Shown piece by piece: positions 25,019 to 32,644 of a DNA stretch of 64,000 nucleotides. Both the position numbers and the translations under genes were made by a program. The stretch is taken from assembly GCA_904419315.1 (NCBI GenBank), contig CAJFQY010000013.1, positions 1 through 64,000 of the forward strand, in the 5' to 3' direction. Origin of the DNA: Zongyangia gallinarum (lineage in GTDB: Bacteria; Bacillota; Clostridia; Oscillospirales; Ruminococcaceae). Positions within the stretch are counted from its first letter, which is position 1. The number at the start of each line of letters is the position of its first letter. Below the pieces are notes generated by a model, which was given only the letters and a program-made list of their open reading frames with translations, did not search any database and was not told the DNA's origin.

Positions 25019-25153
25019 TGTACATTCCTCCATTACACAAGCCGCTATTTTTCTCTATCCCCTTGGCCGGAACATCATGCTCCGGCAGCATAGGTACGCA
25101 GCATTTACCTGCCGCTCTCTGCCGGCTTTATGCCTTCATACGGCTTGTCTTCC
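25019..25153 (-). promoter_or_regulatory. Structured 5' leader of pduL
   Basis: The leader can fold two mutually exclusive hairpins sharing one strand: CCGGCAG (25082-25088) pairs with CTGCCGG (25119-25125), or TCCGGC (25081-25086) pairs with GCCGGA (25066-25071). No known riboswitch consensus is recognised and no T-tract follows, so if functional it would act on translation. Confidence 0.4.
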
Positions 25154-25159
25154 GTATTT

Positions 25160-25188
25160 ATTGTACTTTTTTTGACATCACAATGCAA
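25160..25188 (-). promoter_or_regulatory. Promoter of pduL
   Basis: On the minus strand TTGCAT (25183-25188), a 17-bp spacer and TACAAT (25160-25165), giving a leader of about 135 nt. Confidence 0.6.
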
Positions 25189-25270
25189 CAATTGACAATA
25201 TTTTAACAACCCATTTTTCTCCTGTTTTGGTTATGGTATACTAATACAAAAAGCCAAAGGAGAAAGTACG

Positions 25271-25861
25271 ATGATAAACGACCTGCAACTGCTGCGGGAG
25301 CACTGTCTCCAGTGCAAACAATGCGGGCTTTCTGAGACCCGCACCCATGTTGTTTTCGGCGTGGGGGTTCCCAAGGCCGAAGTTATGTTGATTGGCGAGG
25401 GTCCTGGCGAACAGGAGGATCTTACCGGCGAGCCCTTTGTGGGCCGGGGCGGGCAGCTGCTTGACAAGATGCTTTTCGCCGTAGACCTTTCCCGGAAGCA
25501 GAATATTTATATTGCCAATATCGTCAAATGCCGTCCGCCTCAAAATCGGGATCCACTTCCCGAAGAACAAGAGGCCTGTATTGGATATCTGAGAAATCAG
25601 GTTCAGTTACTGCGTCCTAAAATTATCGTATGCTTAGGGCGTATTGCCGCCCAAAAACTGATTAAGCCTGATTTTAAAGTAACCAAGGAGCATGGCGTCT
25701 GGTTTGAAAAAAGCGGCGTTCAAATGATGGGAACTTATCACCCGGCGGCACTGCTGCGAAGCCCTTCCAGCAAACCCGCTGCCATGGAGGATTTCTTTGG
25801 GCTCCGAGAAAAAATCAAGGAAATCTGTGAGCATACCTATGGGGGCGAAACAGGAAAATAA
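25271..25861 (+). CDS. Family 4 uracil-DNA glycosylase (Fe-S type)
   Basis: Removes uracil from DNA in base excision repair. The 196 residues include the N-terminal Cys pair of the [4Fe-4S] site (CLQCKQCGL), the catalytic loop GEGPGEQEDLTGEPFVGRGG, a second Cys pair region (NIVKCRPPQNRDP ... EEQEACIGYL) and the C-terminal motif MGTYHPAALLRSP. The length fits the family. AAAGGAG precedes the ATG. Confidence 0.94.
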   Translation: MINDLQLLREHCLQCKQCGLSETRTHVVFGVGVPKAEVMLIGEGPGEQEDLTGEPFVGRGGQLLDKMLFAVDLSRKQNIYIANIVKCRPPQNRDPLPEEQEACIGYLRNQVQLLRPKIIVCLGRIAAQKLIKPDFKVTKEHGVWFEKSGVQMMGTYHPAALLRSPSSKPAAMEDFFGLREKIKEICEHTYGGETGK

Positions 25862-25957
25862 GCTCCTTTCCGCCGCCTTTGAAATAGGGTCTCTTCCATC
25901 TTTGTCCCTTTTGAAGAAAATACGCCTAAGCCACCTTCTTCCAGTGTCAAAAACGCC

Positions 25958-25986
25958 TTGAACTGAATAGCATGGTGTTGTATAGA
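25958..25986 (+). promoter_or_regulatory. Promoter of the P-loop ATPase gene
   Basis: TTGAAC (25958-25963), a 17-bp spacer and TATAGA (25981-25986). The following leader of about 115 nt contains pairing segments (CCCGTACAGCATGGG; CGCAGTCTGTGCG) but matches no riboswitch family I know. Confidence 0.55.
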
Positions 25987-26108
25987 TTTCGACATAGAAA
26001 ACAGCGATTTCAGGCCGTTCTCATCTCCCGTACAGCATGGGGACGGCGGCCAGGCGGATGCCGGGCATACACAAGCGCAGTCTGTGCGGAGAAAAGGTGG
26101 TTTTGACT

Positions 26109-27215
26109 ATGAAAGACGGCGGCAGCTTTGTCCATTTTTTCTTGGGGTCCAATACACCTCAAGGTTTTGTTTCCCGTTTTGACCAGCTAGGCACCCCTCT
26201 GGATGGCTGGCACAAATTTGTCATCAAAGGTGGTCCCGGTACTGGGAAATCCAGCCTGATGAAAAAGATGGCCCAGGCGCTGCAGGAAGCAGGCGATCCG
26301 CTGGTGGAACAAATCCACTGTTCCTCGGATCCCGATTCCCTCGACGGTGTTATTAGCAACAAGTTTAAGATATCCATCGCCGACGGAACTCCTCCCCATG
26401 TCATTGAGCCCAAATATCCCGGCGCGTTTGAGTCGGTCGTCAATCTCACCGACTGCTGGGATGAGGACCGTTTGCAGCGGGATCGGAGGGAGATTGTGGA
26501 CTTATGCGCTAAGAACTCCGCCTGCCATGACCGCTGCTGCCGTTTTCTCACCGCAGCTTCCTCCCTGATCTATGATACCTACCGCATTGCGGTGGAATGT
26601 ACCGACCCGGAGAAAATCGCGCGCTATGCCCGGCGACTGGCAGCCAAAGAATTTCGTGCCACCGATGTAGATCACGGTACAGAAGCTGTCCGTTTTCTCA
26701 GCACCATCACTCCCCAGGGGCTAATTACATATACCGATTCTGTAAAAACCATGTGCGACCGCATCTATCTAATTGACGATGAATGGGGTGCTGCCTCCCG
26801 TTTGCTGCTCCACGCTCTTCGCAGCAGTGCCCTATCCGCCAAACTGGATATTATCTCTTGTTACTGCCCCCTCTCTCCCTATGAAAAACTGGAGCATCTG
26901 ATGATTCCCACCATCGGCATGGCCTTTATCACCACCAACCGATATACTAATGTGGAGTTGGAGCCCTACCGCCGCATTCACGCCAAACGCTTCACCGACA
27001 TGACCAAGCTGAAAATTCGAAAACAGCGCATCAGTTTCAACCGCAAGGCGGCCCGTGAAATGCTGGATGAGGCCATTCGGCTATTGGTAGAGGCCAAAAA
27101 TATCCACGATGATATTGAAAGGTATTATATCTCCAGCATGGATTACGCTAAGGTCAACACCAAGGTCGAGGAAACCTTGTCAAAAATAAAATCCATCACG
27201 GAAAAAGGCGGTTGA
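26109..27215 (+). CDS. Uncharacterised P-loop ATPase (PRK06851-like family)
   Basis: 368-residue protein of unknown function widespread in spore-forming Firmicutes. FLGSNTPQGFVSRFDQL is followed by a Walker A motif, GGPGTGKSSLMKKMA, near residue 40-50. A second half contains YLIDDEWGAASRLLLHALR and GMAFITTNR. In the family two ATPase-like halves are usual; only the first shows a full P-loop here. The ATG at 26109 follows AGGTGG; the longer frame upstream overlaps the structured leader. I cannot assign a substrate. Confidence 0.8.
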   Translation: MKDGGSFVHFFLGSNTPQGFVSRFDQLGTPLDGWHKFVIKGGPGTGKSSLMKKMAQALQEAGDPLVEQIHCSSDPDSLDGVISNKFKISIADGTPPHVIEPKYPGAFESVVNLTDCWDEDRLQRDRREIVDLCAKNSACHDRCCRFLTAASSLIYDTYRIAVECTDPEKIARYARRLAAKEFRATDVDHGTEAVRFLSTITPQGLITYTDSVKTMCDRIYLIDDEWGAASRLLLHALRSSALSAKLDIISCYCPLSPYEKLEHLMIPTIGMAFITTNRYTNVELEPYRRIHAKRFTDMTKLKIRKQRISFNRKAAREMLDEAIRLLVEAKNIHDDIERYYISSMDYAKVNTKVEETLSKIKSITEKGG

Positions 27216-27243
27216 GTCCGTCTTTTTCTATGCCCAAAAACAT

Positions 27244-27300
27244 AAACCTTCCTTTGCTCTCATATAGATATAACACAGATTGAGGCAAAGGAAGGTTTTT
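27244..27300 (+). terminator. 14-bp inverted repeat acting as terminator and/or ribosome-site lock
   Basis: AAACCTTCCTTTGC (27244-27257) and its exact complement GCAAAGGAAGGTTT (27285-27298) form a long hairpin followed by TT. The right arm contains AAGGAAGG, the ribosome site of the gene at 27302. Folding would thus terminate read-through from the ATPase gene or hide the ribosome site. Confidence 0.7.
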
Positions 27301-27301
27301 G

Positions 27302-27769
27302 ATGAACCAACATTCCATAGAAGCCCTGATTGCTCCGATGATCGCCGCTATGCAGGAAACCATCCGCCACATGTCCGAATTGGTCACGGAGATCGACAAT
27401 CAACAAAAGCGACTCCATATCCAGAACAATCTCAACGGGCTGTCCGGACAGCTGAAAAGCATTGACCTAGATCATCTGGCATCCTCACAACCAGGCGCCA
27501 TGATCCCCATCTTTATGGAGAACCTAGGCCATCTCAAAAATTCCATTAACACCCTATCCAATCGCTCCAAACGCCGTATTCTTCTGGAACAGATGGGGTT
27601 TCTCACCTCTCAATTTCTCAGTGTCGCTTCCACCATGAACAAGGTGGTTCACCCTTCCCCCGGAAATCCGAGGAACAATTGGGGGCAAAACCGCTACCGT
27701 TCTTGTAGCCCAATGGCCCGGAGGCCTGTACCCGGTCCGCATTCCCCCCGCCGGGGAAAATCCATGTAA
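27302..27769 (+). CDS. Hypothetical helical protein
   Basis: 155-residue protein that I do not recognise. Residues 1-110 are predicted helical by eye (MNQHSIEALIAPMIAAMQET; NSINTLSNRSKRRILLEQMG). The last 40 residues are Pro/Arg/Asn/Ser-rich and basic (RPVPGPHSPRRGKSM). No signal peptide or membrane segment is seen. AAGGAAGG lies about 6 nt before the ATG, within a hairpin arm. A terminator follows. Confidence 0.6.
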   Translation: MNQHSIEALIAPMIAAMQETIRHMSELVTEIDNQQKRLHIQNNLNGLSGQLKSIDLDHLASSQPGAMIPIFMENLGHLKNSINTLSNRSKRRILLEQMGFLTSQFLSVASTMNKVVHPSPGNPRNNWGQNRYRSCSPMARRPVPGPHSPRRGKSM

Positions 27770-27780
27770 GCATCTCTCTG

Positions 27781-27808
27781 TTAAGGACAGCTGTCAGCTG
27801 TCCTTTTT
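27781..27808 (+). terminator. Terminator after the hypothetical gene
   Basis: AAGGACAGCTG and CAGCTGTCCTTTTT pair, 11 nt after the stop codon. Confidence 0.88.
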
Positions 27809-27966
27809 CATATTTTGACAAAGAAAGTGGGCGAACCTGGTAAGGAGCAGGTCCGCCCGAGAATTGGGGAGTATGTTATCTATTGTATAGAAGTTATCAT
27901 TTAAGATTTTCTTATCCTACTCGAAAAGATGGCATTCTCCAAAAAATATAAACCAGCATTCTGTTA

Positions 27967-30057
27967 TCAGACACTGAAGAGCATCTTTCCATAGGTGGGA
28001 TAAGGCCAATATTTTTCTCCCACCAGGGACTCAATTTCATCCGCGTCTTTCCGAAGCGCTTCCATGGCGGGAATGACTTCATCCCGATAGCTCTCCGCCT
28101 GTGCCTTAATGTCAGAAATCTGCTCTGTATGATAGAGTGCGGCTTCTAACTGCTGGGTCTTTTCAAACACTCCGTTGCTTAGTTCGGAAAGCAGCGTTAC
28201 GATGGACTCCTCAGTTACACAAGGAACCTGAGGGCACAAACTCTTTTTGGAGAGTGCCGTCTCAGAAAGTTCCTTGCAATACGCGGTTACTGCGGGAATA
28301 ATGTCTTTCTTTATCATATCCAGCATCGTTTTTCCTTCGATGTGCAGCGTTTTGCAGTAGTTTTCCAGAAGGATCTCGTAACGGGAATACATTTCGCTTT
28401 CGGTAAAGATTTTATGTTTGGTAAACAATTTGATATTTTTCGGCTCTATGTAATGAGGCAGTGCATCCACTGTAGTCCTGAGGTTGAGAAGCCCTCTCTT
28501 TTCTGCCTCCTTCACCCATTCCTCTGCATAGTTGTTCCCGTTGAAAATAATCCGTTTGTGCTCTTTGATGGTCTTTTTGATCAGCTTATTGAGCGTGGAT
28601 GCAAAGTCATCGGCCTGCTCCAGTACATCGGCGAACTGAGAAAGCTCCTCCGCCACAATGGTGTTGAGCACCATGTTGGGCCCGGCAATGGAAAAGTTAG
28701 AGCCAAGCATCCGGAACTCAAATTTATTGCCGGTGAAGGCAAAGGGCGAGGTCCTGTTTCGATCGGTGGTGTCCTTGGGGAACCGGGGCAGGATATGGAC
28801 GCCTACCTTCATTTCCTCTTTGGCTATGCCCTGGTAATCTTTGCCCTCAATGATGGAATCCAGGATGGCGGACAATTCATCGCCCAGGAACATGGACACA
28901 ATGGCCGGCGGAGCCTCATTGGCCCCCAGCCGGTGGTCGTTGCCGGCGCTTGCCACCGAAATCCGCAGAAGATCCTGGTATTCGTCTACCGCCTTGATGA
29001 CGGCAGTTAGGAAGAGCAAGAACTGGGCGTTCTCCCTGGGAGAGTCCCCTGGTTCCAGCAAGTTCACGCCGCTGTTGGTGGAAAGGGACCAGTTGTTGTG
29101 CTTGCCGCTGCCGTTAACGCCGTCGAAAGGCTTTTCGTGGAGTAGGCAGGCTAACCCATGACGATCCGCCACCTTCTTCATCATCTCCATGGTCAGCTGG
29201 TTGTGATCGGTGGCCACATTGGTGGAGGTAAAGATCGGAGCCAGCTCGTGCTGAGAAGGGGCGACCTCGTTGTGTTTGGTCTTGGCAAGTACGCCCAGCT
29301 TCCACAGCTCTTCATCCAGTTCTTTCATGTAAGCGGAAACCCTGGGCTTGATGGTGCCAAAATAATGATCTTCCATCTCCTGCCCTTTAGGAGGCATGGC
29401 TCCGAAAAGGGTCCGACCGCAGAAGACTAAGTCTTTTCGCGCCAAATAATCCTCTTTGTTAATGAGAAAATACTCCTGCTCCGGCCCGACTGTAGTGTTG
29501 ACCACCGTCGTTTCCGTGTCGCCAAACAGCCGCAGAATCCGCAGGGCCTGTTTGCTGAGCACCTCCATAGAACGCATCAGCGGGGTCTTTTTATCCAGCG
29601 CTTCACCGCTATAGGAGTAAAACACCGTGGGGATACACAGAGTATCATCTTTGATAAAAGCATAGGAGGACGGATCCCAGGCGGTGTAGCCTCTAGCTTC
29701 AAAGGTGGCGCGCAGGCCGCCGGAGGGGAAGGAGGAAGCATCCGGCTCGCCCTTGACCAGCTCTTTCCCTGAAAATTCCATGATAACATTGCCGCCGTCG
29801 GTAGGGGAAATAAAACTGTCATGTTTTTCCGCTGTAATGCCGGTCATGGGCTGGAACCAATGGGTAAAATGGGTAACGCCCTTTTCCACCGCCCAATCCT
29901 TCATGGCATTGGCTACAATATTGGCAATGTTGATGTCAAGCTTCTTGCCCTGGTCAATGGTGCGGCGCAAAATCTTATAGGTTTCCTTGGGAAGCTTTTC
30001 CCGCATTGTTTTATCGTTAAAAACCATACTACCAAAAATTTCAGGCAGGTTGTTCAT
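27967..30057 (-). CDS. glnN: Glutamine synthetase type III
   Basis: ATP-dependent amidation of glutamate; GSIII is the large (about 700-residue) dodecameric form found in many gut bacteria. The 696 residues contain the GSIII N-terminal module (EIFGSMVFNDKTMREKLP), VGPEQEYFL, the ATP/glutamate-site signature VNGSGKHNNWSLSTN, and ANEAPPAIVSMFLG. GGAGGG precedes the ATG. It lies 38 nt downstream of asnA, with no terminator between, so the pair shares the asnA promoter and its attenuator-like leader. Confidence 0.97.
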   Translation of the reverse strand: MNNLPEIFGSMVFNDKTMREKLPKETYKILRRTIDQGKKLDINIANIVANAMKDWAVEKGVTHFTHWFQPMTGITAEKHDSFISPTDGGNVIMEFSGKELVKGEPDASSFPSGGLRATFEARGYTAWDPSSYAFIKDDTLCIPTVFYSYSGEALDKKTPLMRSMEVLSKQALRILRLFGDTETTVVNTTVGPEQEYFLINKEDYLARKDLVFCGRTLFGAMPPKGQEMEDHYFGTIKPRVSAYMKELDEELWKLGVLAKTKHNEVAPSQHELAPIFTSTNVATDHNQLTMEMMKKVADRHGLACLLHEKPFDGVNGSGKHNNWSLSTNSGVNLLEPGDSPRENAQFLLFLTAVIKAVDEYQDLLRISVASAGNDHRLGANEAPPAIVSMFLGDELSAILDSIIEGKDYQGIAKEEMKVGVHILPRFPKDTTDRNRTSPFAFTGNKFEFRMLGSNFSIAGPNMVLNTIVAEELSQFADVLEQADDFASTLNKLIKKTIKEHKRIIFNGNNYAEEWVKEAEKRGLLNLRTTVDALPHYIEPKNIKLFTKHKIFTESEMYSRYEILLENYCKTLHIEGKTMLDMIKKDIIPAVTAYCKELSETALSKKSLCPQVPCVTEESIVTLLSELSNGVFEKTQQLEAALYHTEQISDIKAQAESYRDEVIPAMEALRKDADEIESLVGEKYWPYPTYGKMLFSV

Positions 30058-30095
30058 GATGATCCCTCCGTCTTTCTATTGTTTTTATTGCTTGC

Positions 30096-31103
30096 TTATA
30101 AAAGCTCAATTCCAGCTTTTTTACATTCTGTGATGATTTCATCACTCCACAAGGATACCTGAACCTCTCCAATATGGGCTTTTCCCAACAGCAGCATGCA
30201 CAGACGGGATTGGCCAATGCCTCCGCCGATGGTAAGGGGGAGCTTGCCGTCCAGCAGCATCTTATGAAAAGGAAGAGATCTCCTCTCTTCACATCCGGCT
30301 TTTTGAAGCTGTTCTGCCAGGCTCTGGGAATCCACCCGGATACCCATGGACGAAACCTCAAATGCCTGGCCCAAGGTCTCATTCCAGAAGAGGATGTCAC
30401 CGTTGAGCTGCCAGTCATCATAATCTGGCGCCCGTCCATCATGAGGCTTTCCGGAGTGGAGCTTATCGCCAATCTGCATAATAAATGCAGTGGGGTGCTC
30501 TTTGACATAAGCGTCCTCCCGGCGTTTAGGGCTCAGATTTGGGTACATATCCTCCAGCTCTTGGGTGGTGATAAAACTGACATCCCGGGAGAGAAAGACA
30601 GGAAGCTGTGGGTAATCCCGTTTCATCTCATCCAGGGTCTTGCAGATGGCGTCTACAATCAGGCCCACCGTTTCCTTCAAATAGTCCAAATTCCTCTGGG
30701 ATCTGTCGATCACCTTTTCCCAGTCCCACTGATCCACATAGATGGAATGGAGATTATCCATCTCCTCATCCCGGCGAATGGCATTCATATCGGTATAAAG
30801 GCCGTTCCCTACCCGAAAATCATACCGGTAAAGGGCCATTCTTTTCCATTTGGCCAAGGAATGGACTACTTGAGCTGTTTCTCCCGTCTCTTTGATGTCA
30901 AAACTAACCGGCCTCTCCACCCCATTGAGATCGTCGTTCAGCCCAGTTTTGGGATCAACGAAGAGGGGTGCTGTTACTCTCTTCAGGTGGAGCATTCGGC
31001 TTAAATTTTCCTCAAAGCGGGTTTTAATCTTCCCGATGGCCGTCTGGGTCTCATAAAGCCCTAAGCAGGATTTATATCCCTTAGGAATCAAAGTTTTTGC
31101 CAT
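30096..31103 (-). CDS. asnA: Aspartate-ammonia ligase (asparagine synthetase A)
   Basis: Makes asparagine from aspartate, ammonia and ATP. The 335-residue class II tRNA-synthetase-like fold shows RMLHLKRVTAPLFVDPKTGL, DEEMDNLHSIYVDQWDWEKV, and the C-terminal motif TIGGGIGQSRLCMLLLGKAHIGEVQ. The ATG at 31103 has GGGGG 7 nt upstream, better placed than the ATG two codons earlier. First gene of the asnA-glnN ammonia-assimilation operon. Confidence 0.97.
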   Translation of the reverse strand: MAKTLIPKGYKSCLGLYETQTAIGKIKTRFEENLSRMLHLKRVTAPLFVDPKTGLNDDLNGVERPVSFDIKETGETAQVVHSLAKWKRMALYRYDFRVGNGLYTDMNAIRRDEEMDNLHSIYVDQWDWEKVIDRSQRNLDYLKETVGLIVDAICKTLDEMKRDYPQLPVFLSRDVSFITTQELEDMYPNLSPKRREDAYVKEHPTAFIMQIGDKLHSGKPHDGRAPDYDDWQLNGDILFWNETLGQAFEVSSMGIRVDSQSLAEQLQKAGCEERRSLPFHKMLLDGKLPLTIGGGIGQSRLCMLLLGKAHIGEVQVSLWSDEIITECKKAGIELL

Positions 31104-31166
31104 ATACATACCCCCATGCTTTTTCTAGCTCTTTATTCGCTTTTTGCTGCCCTCTAGAAAAGCAAC

Positions 31167-31210
31167 AAAAAAAGGCGCCGCGGGCTTTTCACCCACAGCG
31201 CCTTTGCTGT
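31167..31210 (-). promoter_or_regulatory. asnA-glnN leader: terminator overlapped by an ANTAR-type hairpin
   Basis: On the minus strand, immediately after the start site, ACAGC-AAAGGC-GCTGT forms a 5-bp hairpin with hexaloop AAAGGC (A at 1, G at 4). Its 3' part is also the left arm of an 11-bp terminator (GGCGCTGTGGG with CCCGCGGCGCC, then seven T). The two structures are mutually exclusive, so a protein that stabilises the small hairpin would prevent termination. This is the arrangement expected for control by an ANTAR protein, one of which is encoded at 37955-38524. Confidence 0.78.
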
Positions 31211-31220
31211 CTATGGCGTC

Positions 31221-31249
31221 ATTATATTCCTCTTCTAGGTCACTGTCAA
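31221..31249 (-). promoter_or_regulatory. Promoter of asnA-glnN
   Basis: On the minus strand a perfect TTGACA (31244-31249) and TATAAT (31221-31226) with a 17-bp spacer. The start site would be only a few bases before the antiterminator hairpin. Confidence 0.9.
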
Positions 31250-31371
31250 TAGAAAATTTGTTGTTTTTGCATGATTTGTCTAAGAAACTGCAAATTTATT
31301 TTCCATCTCTCTTTAAAAATAGTTATTTTTTACAAAGTATGCAAGCAAATAAAAAATCTCTTGCAAAAACG

Positions 31372-31401
31372 TTGACAAATACTGCTGTGTTCTTATATAA
31401 T
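31372..31401 (+). promoter_or_regulatory. Promoter of the glutamate synthase operon
   Basis: TTGACA (31372-31377), an 18-bp spacer and TATAAT (31396-31401). Transcription would begin about 31408, at the foot of the leader hairpin. Confidence 0.85.
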
Positions 31402-31408
31402 ATTCCCA

Positions 31409-31482
31409 ATGAACAAAGGCGTTCATCAAAGAGTACTGATTCGCACGATCCCAGTTCTCTTTGATGGACGCCTTTGTTTTTG
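31409..31482 (+). promoter_or_regulatory. glt operon leader: long terminator overlapped by an ANTAR-type hairpin
   Basis: ATGAAC (31409-31414), hexaloop AAAGGC (31415-31420) and GTTCAT (31421-31426) form a 6-bp hairpin with the same loop as in the asnA leader. The alternative structure is a long terminator: ACAAAGGCG, CATCAAAGAG and CTG pair with CAG, CTCTTTGATG and CGCCTTTGT and are followed by TTTTTGT. The two cannot coexist. Transcription would stop after about 75 nt unless the small hairpin is stabilised. Confidence 0.82.
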
Positions 31483-31552
31483 TATTATAGACAGTCCTTT
31501 CCTATTCTTCCGGATCGGAAGAGAAAGCATAAAAAAACAAGGGGGAGACCAT

Positions 31553-32644
31553 ATGCGCAAAGAAGGCCAGATAAGAATTCCGTCAGGCTGTGCCATTTCC
31601 GGTATCTTCGCAAAAGACGGGAAACGATTTTGCGGTGAGGATATCATTGATTCTATCGCCGTTATGCATGACCGCTCCAATGGGCTAGGCGGTGGATTTG
31701 CCGCTTACGGCATCTATCCGGAATACAAGGATCTGTATGCCTTTCATGTTTTCTATGACAACACTTCTAGCAAGCAGGAATGCGAACGCTTTTTGGAGCA
31801 GCATTTTGATATTGTCAACCTTTCCAAAATTCCAGTCCGCAAAATTCCTGAAATTACTGACGAGCCGCTGATCTGGCGATATTTTGTCAATCCTTTACCC
31901 ACCCGGCTCGCAGACAGTCAGTTGGACGAGCGGGAATTTGTGGCACGCTGCGTTATCCGCATCAATACCCATATTGACGGTGCCTACGTGTTTTCCAGCG
32001 GAAAAAATATGGGGGTATTCAAAGCTGTTGGTTTTCCCGAGGATGTGGGGAGGTTTTACCGCTTAGATGAATACGAGGGCTACTGCTGGACTGCTCACGG
32101 CCGGTACCCTACCAACACACCGGGCTGGTGGGGCGGAGCCCATCCCTTTGCCATGCTGGACTTTTCCATCGTGCACAACGGTGAGATTTCCTCCTACGAC
32201 GCGAACCGCCGCTACATAGAGATGTATGGTTATAAATGCACCCTCCAAACCGACACAGAGGTTCTTACCTATATGGTGGATTACCTGCGTCGCAAACAGG
32301 GACTCTCTTATGAAGAAATTGCCAGCGTGATGGCGGCGCCCTTCTGGTCCACCATTGAGGCAATGCCGGAAAACGAACGCCAAAAGCTTACCTTCCTGCG
32401 CAGCGCCTTTTCTGGACTTCTGGTCACCGGCCCCTTTTCTATCTTATTGGGGTTTGAAGGCGGCATGATGGCCCTCAATGACCGGCTCAAGCTCCGTTCT
32501 ATGGTGGTGGCCGAAAAAGACGAGAAGGTCTATGTGGCCAGTGAGGAATCCGCTATCCGGGTGGTAGAGCCTCATCCGGATCATATCCGGGCGCCCCGAG
32601 GGGGAGAGCCAGTGATTATTACCTTAAATGGAGGTGTGCAATAA
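31553..32644 (+). CDS. Glutamate synthase glutaminase subunit (GltB1-like, class II amidotransferase)
   Basis: Glutamine amidotransferase (Ntn) domain as a separate 363-residue protein, supplying ammonia to the FMN subunit encoded next. The nucleophile is probably Cys13 in GCAISGIF, so removal of a short propeptide is implied. AHGRYPTNTPGWWGGAHPF, IVHNGEISSYDANR and LQTDTEVLTYMVDYL are typical of GltB1/PurF-type amidotransferases. AGGGGGAG precedes the ATG at 31553; a longer frame begins inside the leader terminator and is rejected. Its stop overlaps the next start (TAATG). Confidence 0.92.
   Translation: MRKEGQIRIPSGCAISGIFAKDGKRFCGEDIIDSIAVMHDRSNGLGGGFAAYGIYPEYKDLYAFHVFYDNTSSKQECERFLEQHFDIVNLSKIPVRKIPEITDEPLIWRYFVNPLPTRLADSQLDEREFVARCVIRINTHIDGAYVFSSGKNMGVFKAVGFPEDVGRFYRLDEYEGYCWTAHGRYPTNTPGWWGGAHPFAMLDFSIVHNGEISSYDANRRYIEMYGYKCTLQTDTEVLTYMVDYLRRKQGLSYEEIASVMAAPFWSTIEAMPENERQKLTFLRSAFSGLLVTGPFSILLGFEGGMMALNDRLKLRSMVVAEKDEKVYVASEESAIRVVEPHPDHIRAPRGGEPVIITLNGGVQ

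Noticed and set aside
25987..26108. ZTP-type riboswitch, suggested by a G+C-rich segment near GCCGGGCA
   Set aside because: The conserved core does not match and the spacing is wrong.
26037..26108. N-terminal extension of the P-loop ATPase
   Set aside because: It translates the structured leader and contains the ribosome site used for the ATG at 26109.
31104..31220. T-box riboswitch in front of asnA
   Set aside because: No T-box antiterminator bulge or specifier stem is seen and the leader is only about 110 nt; the ANTAR-type hairpin explains the terminator overlap better.
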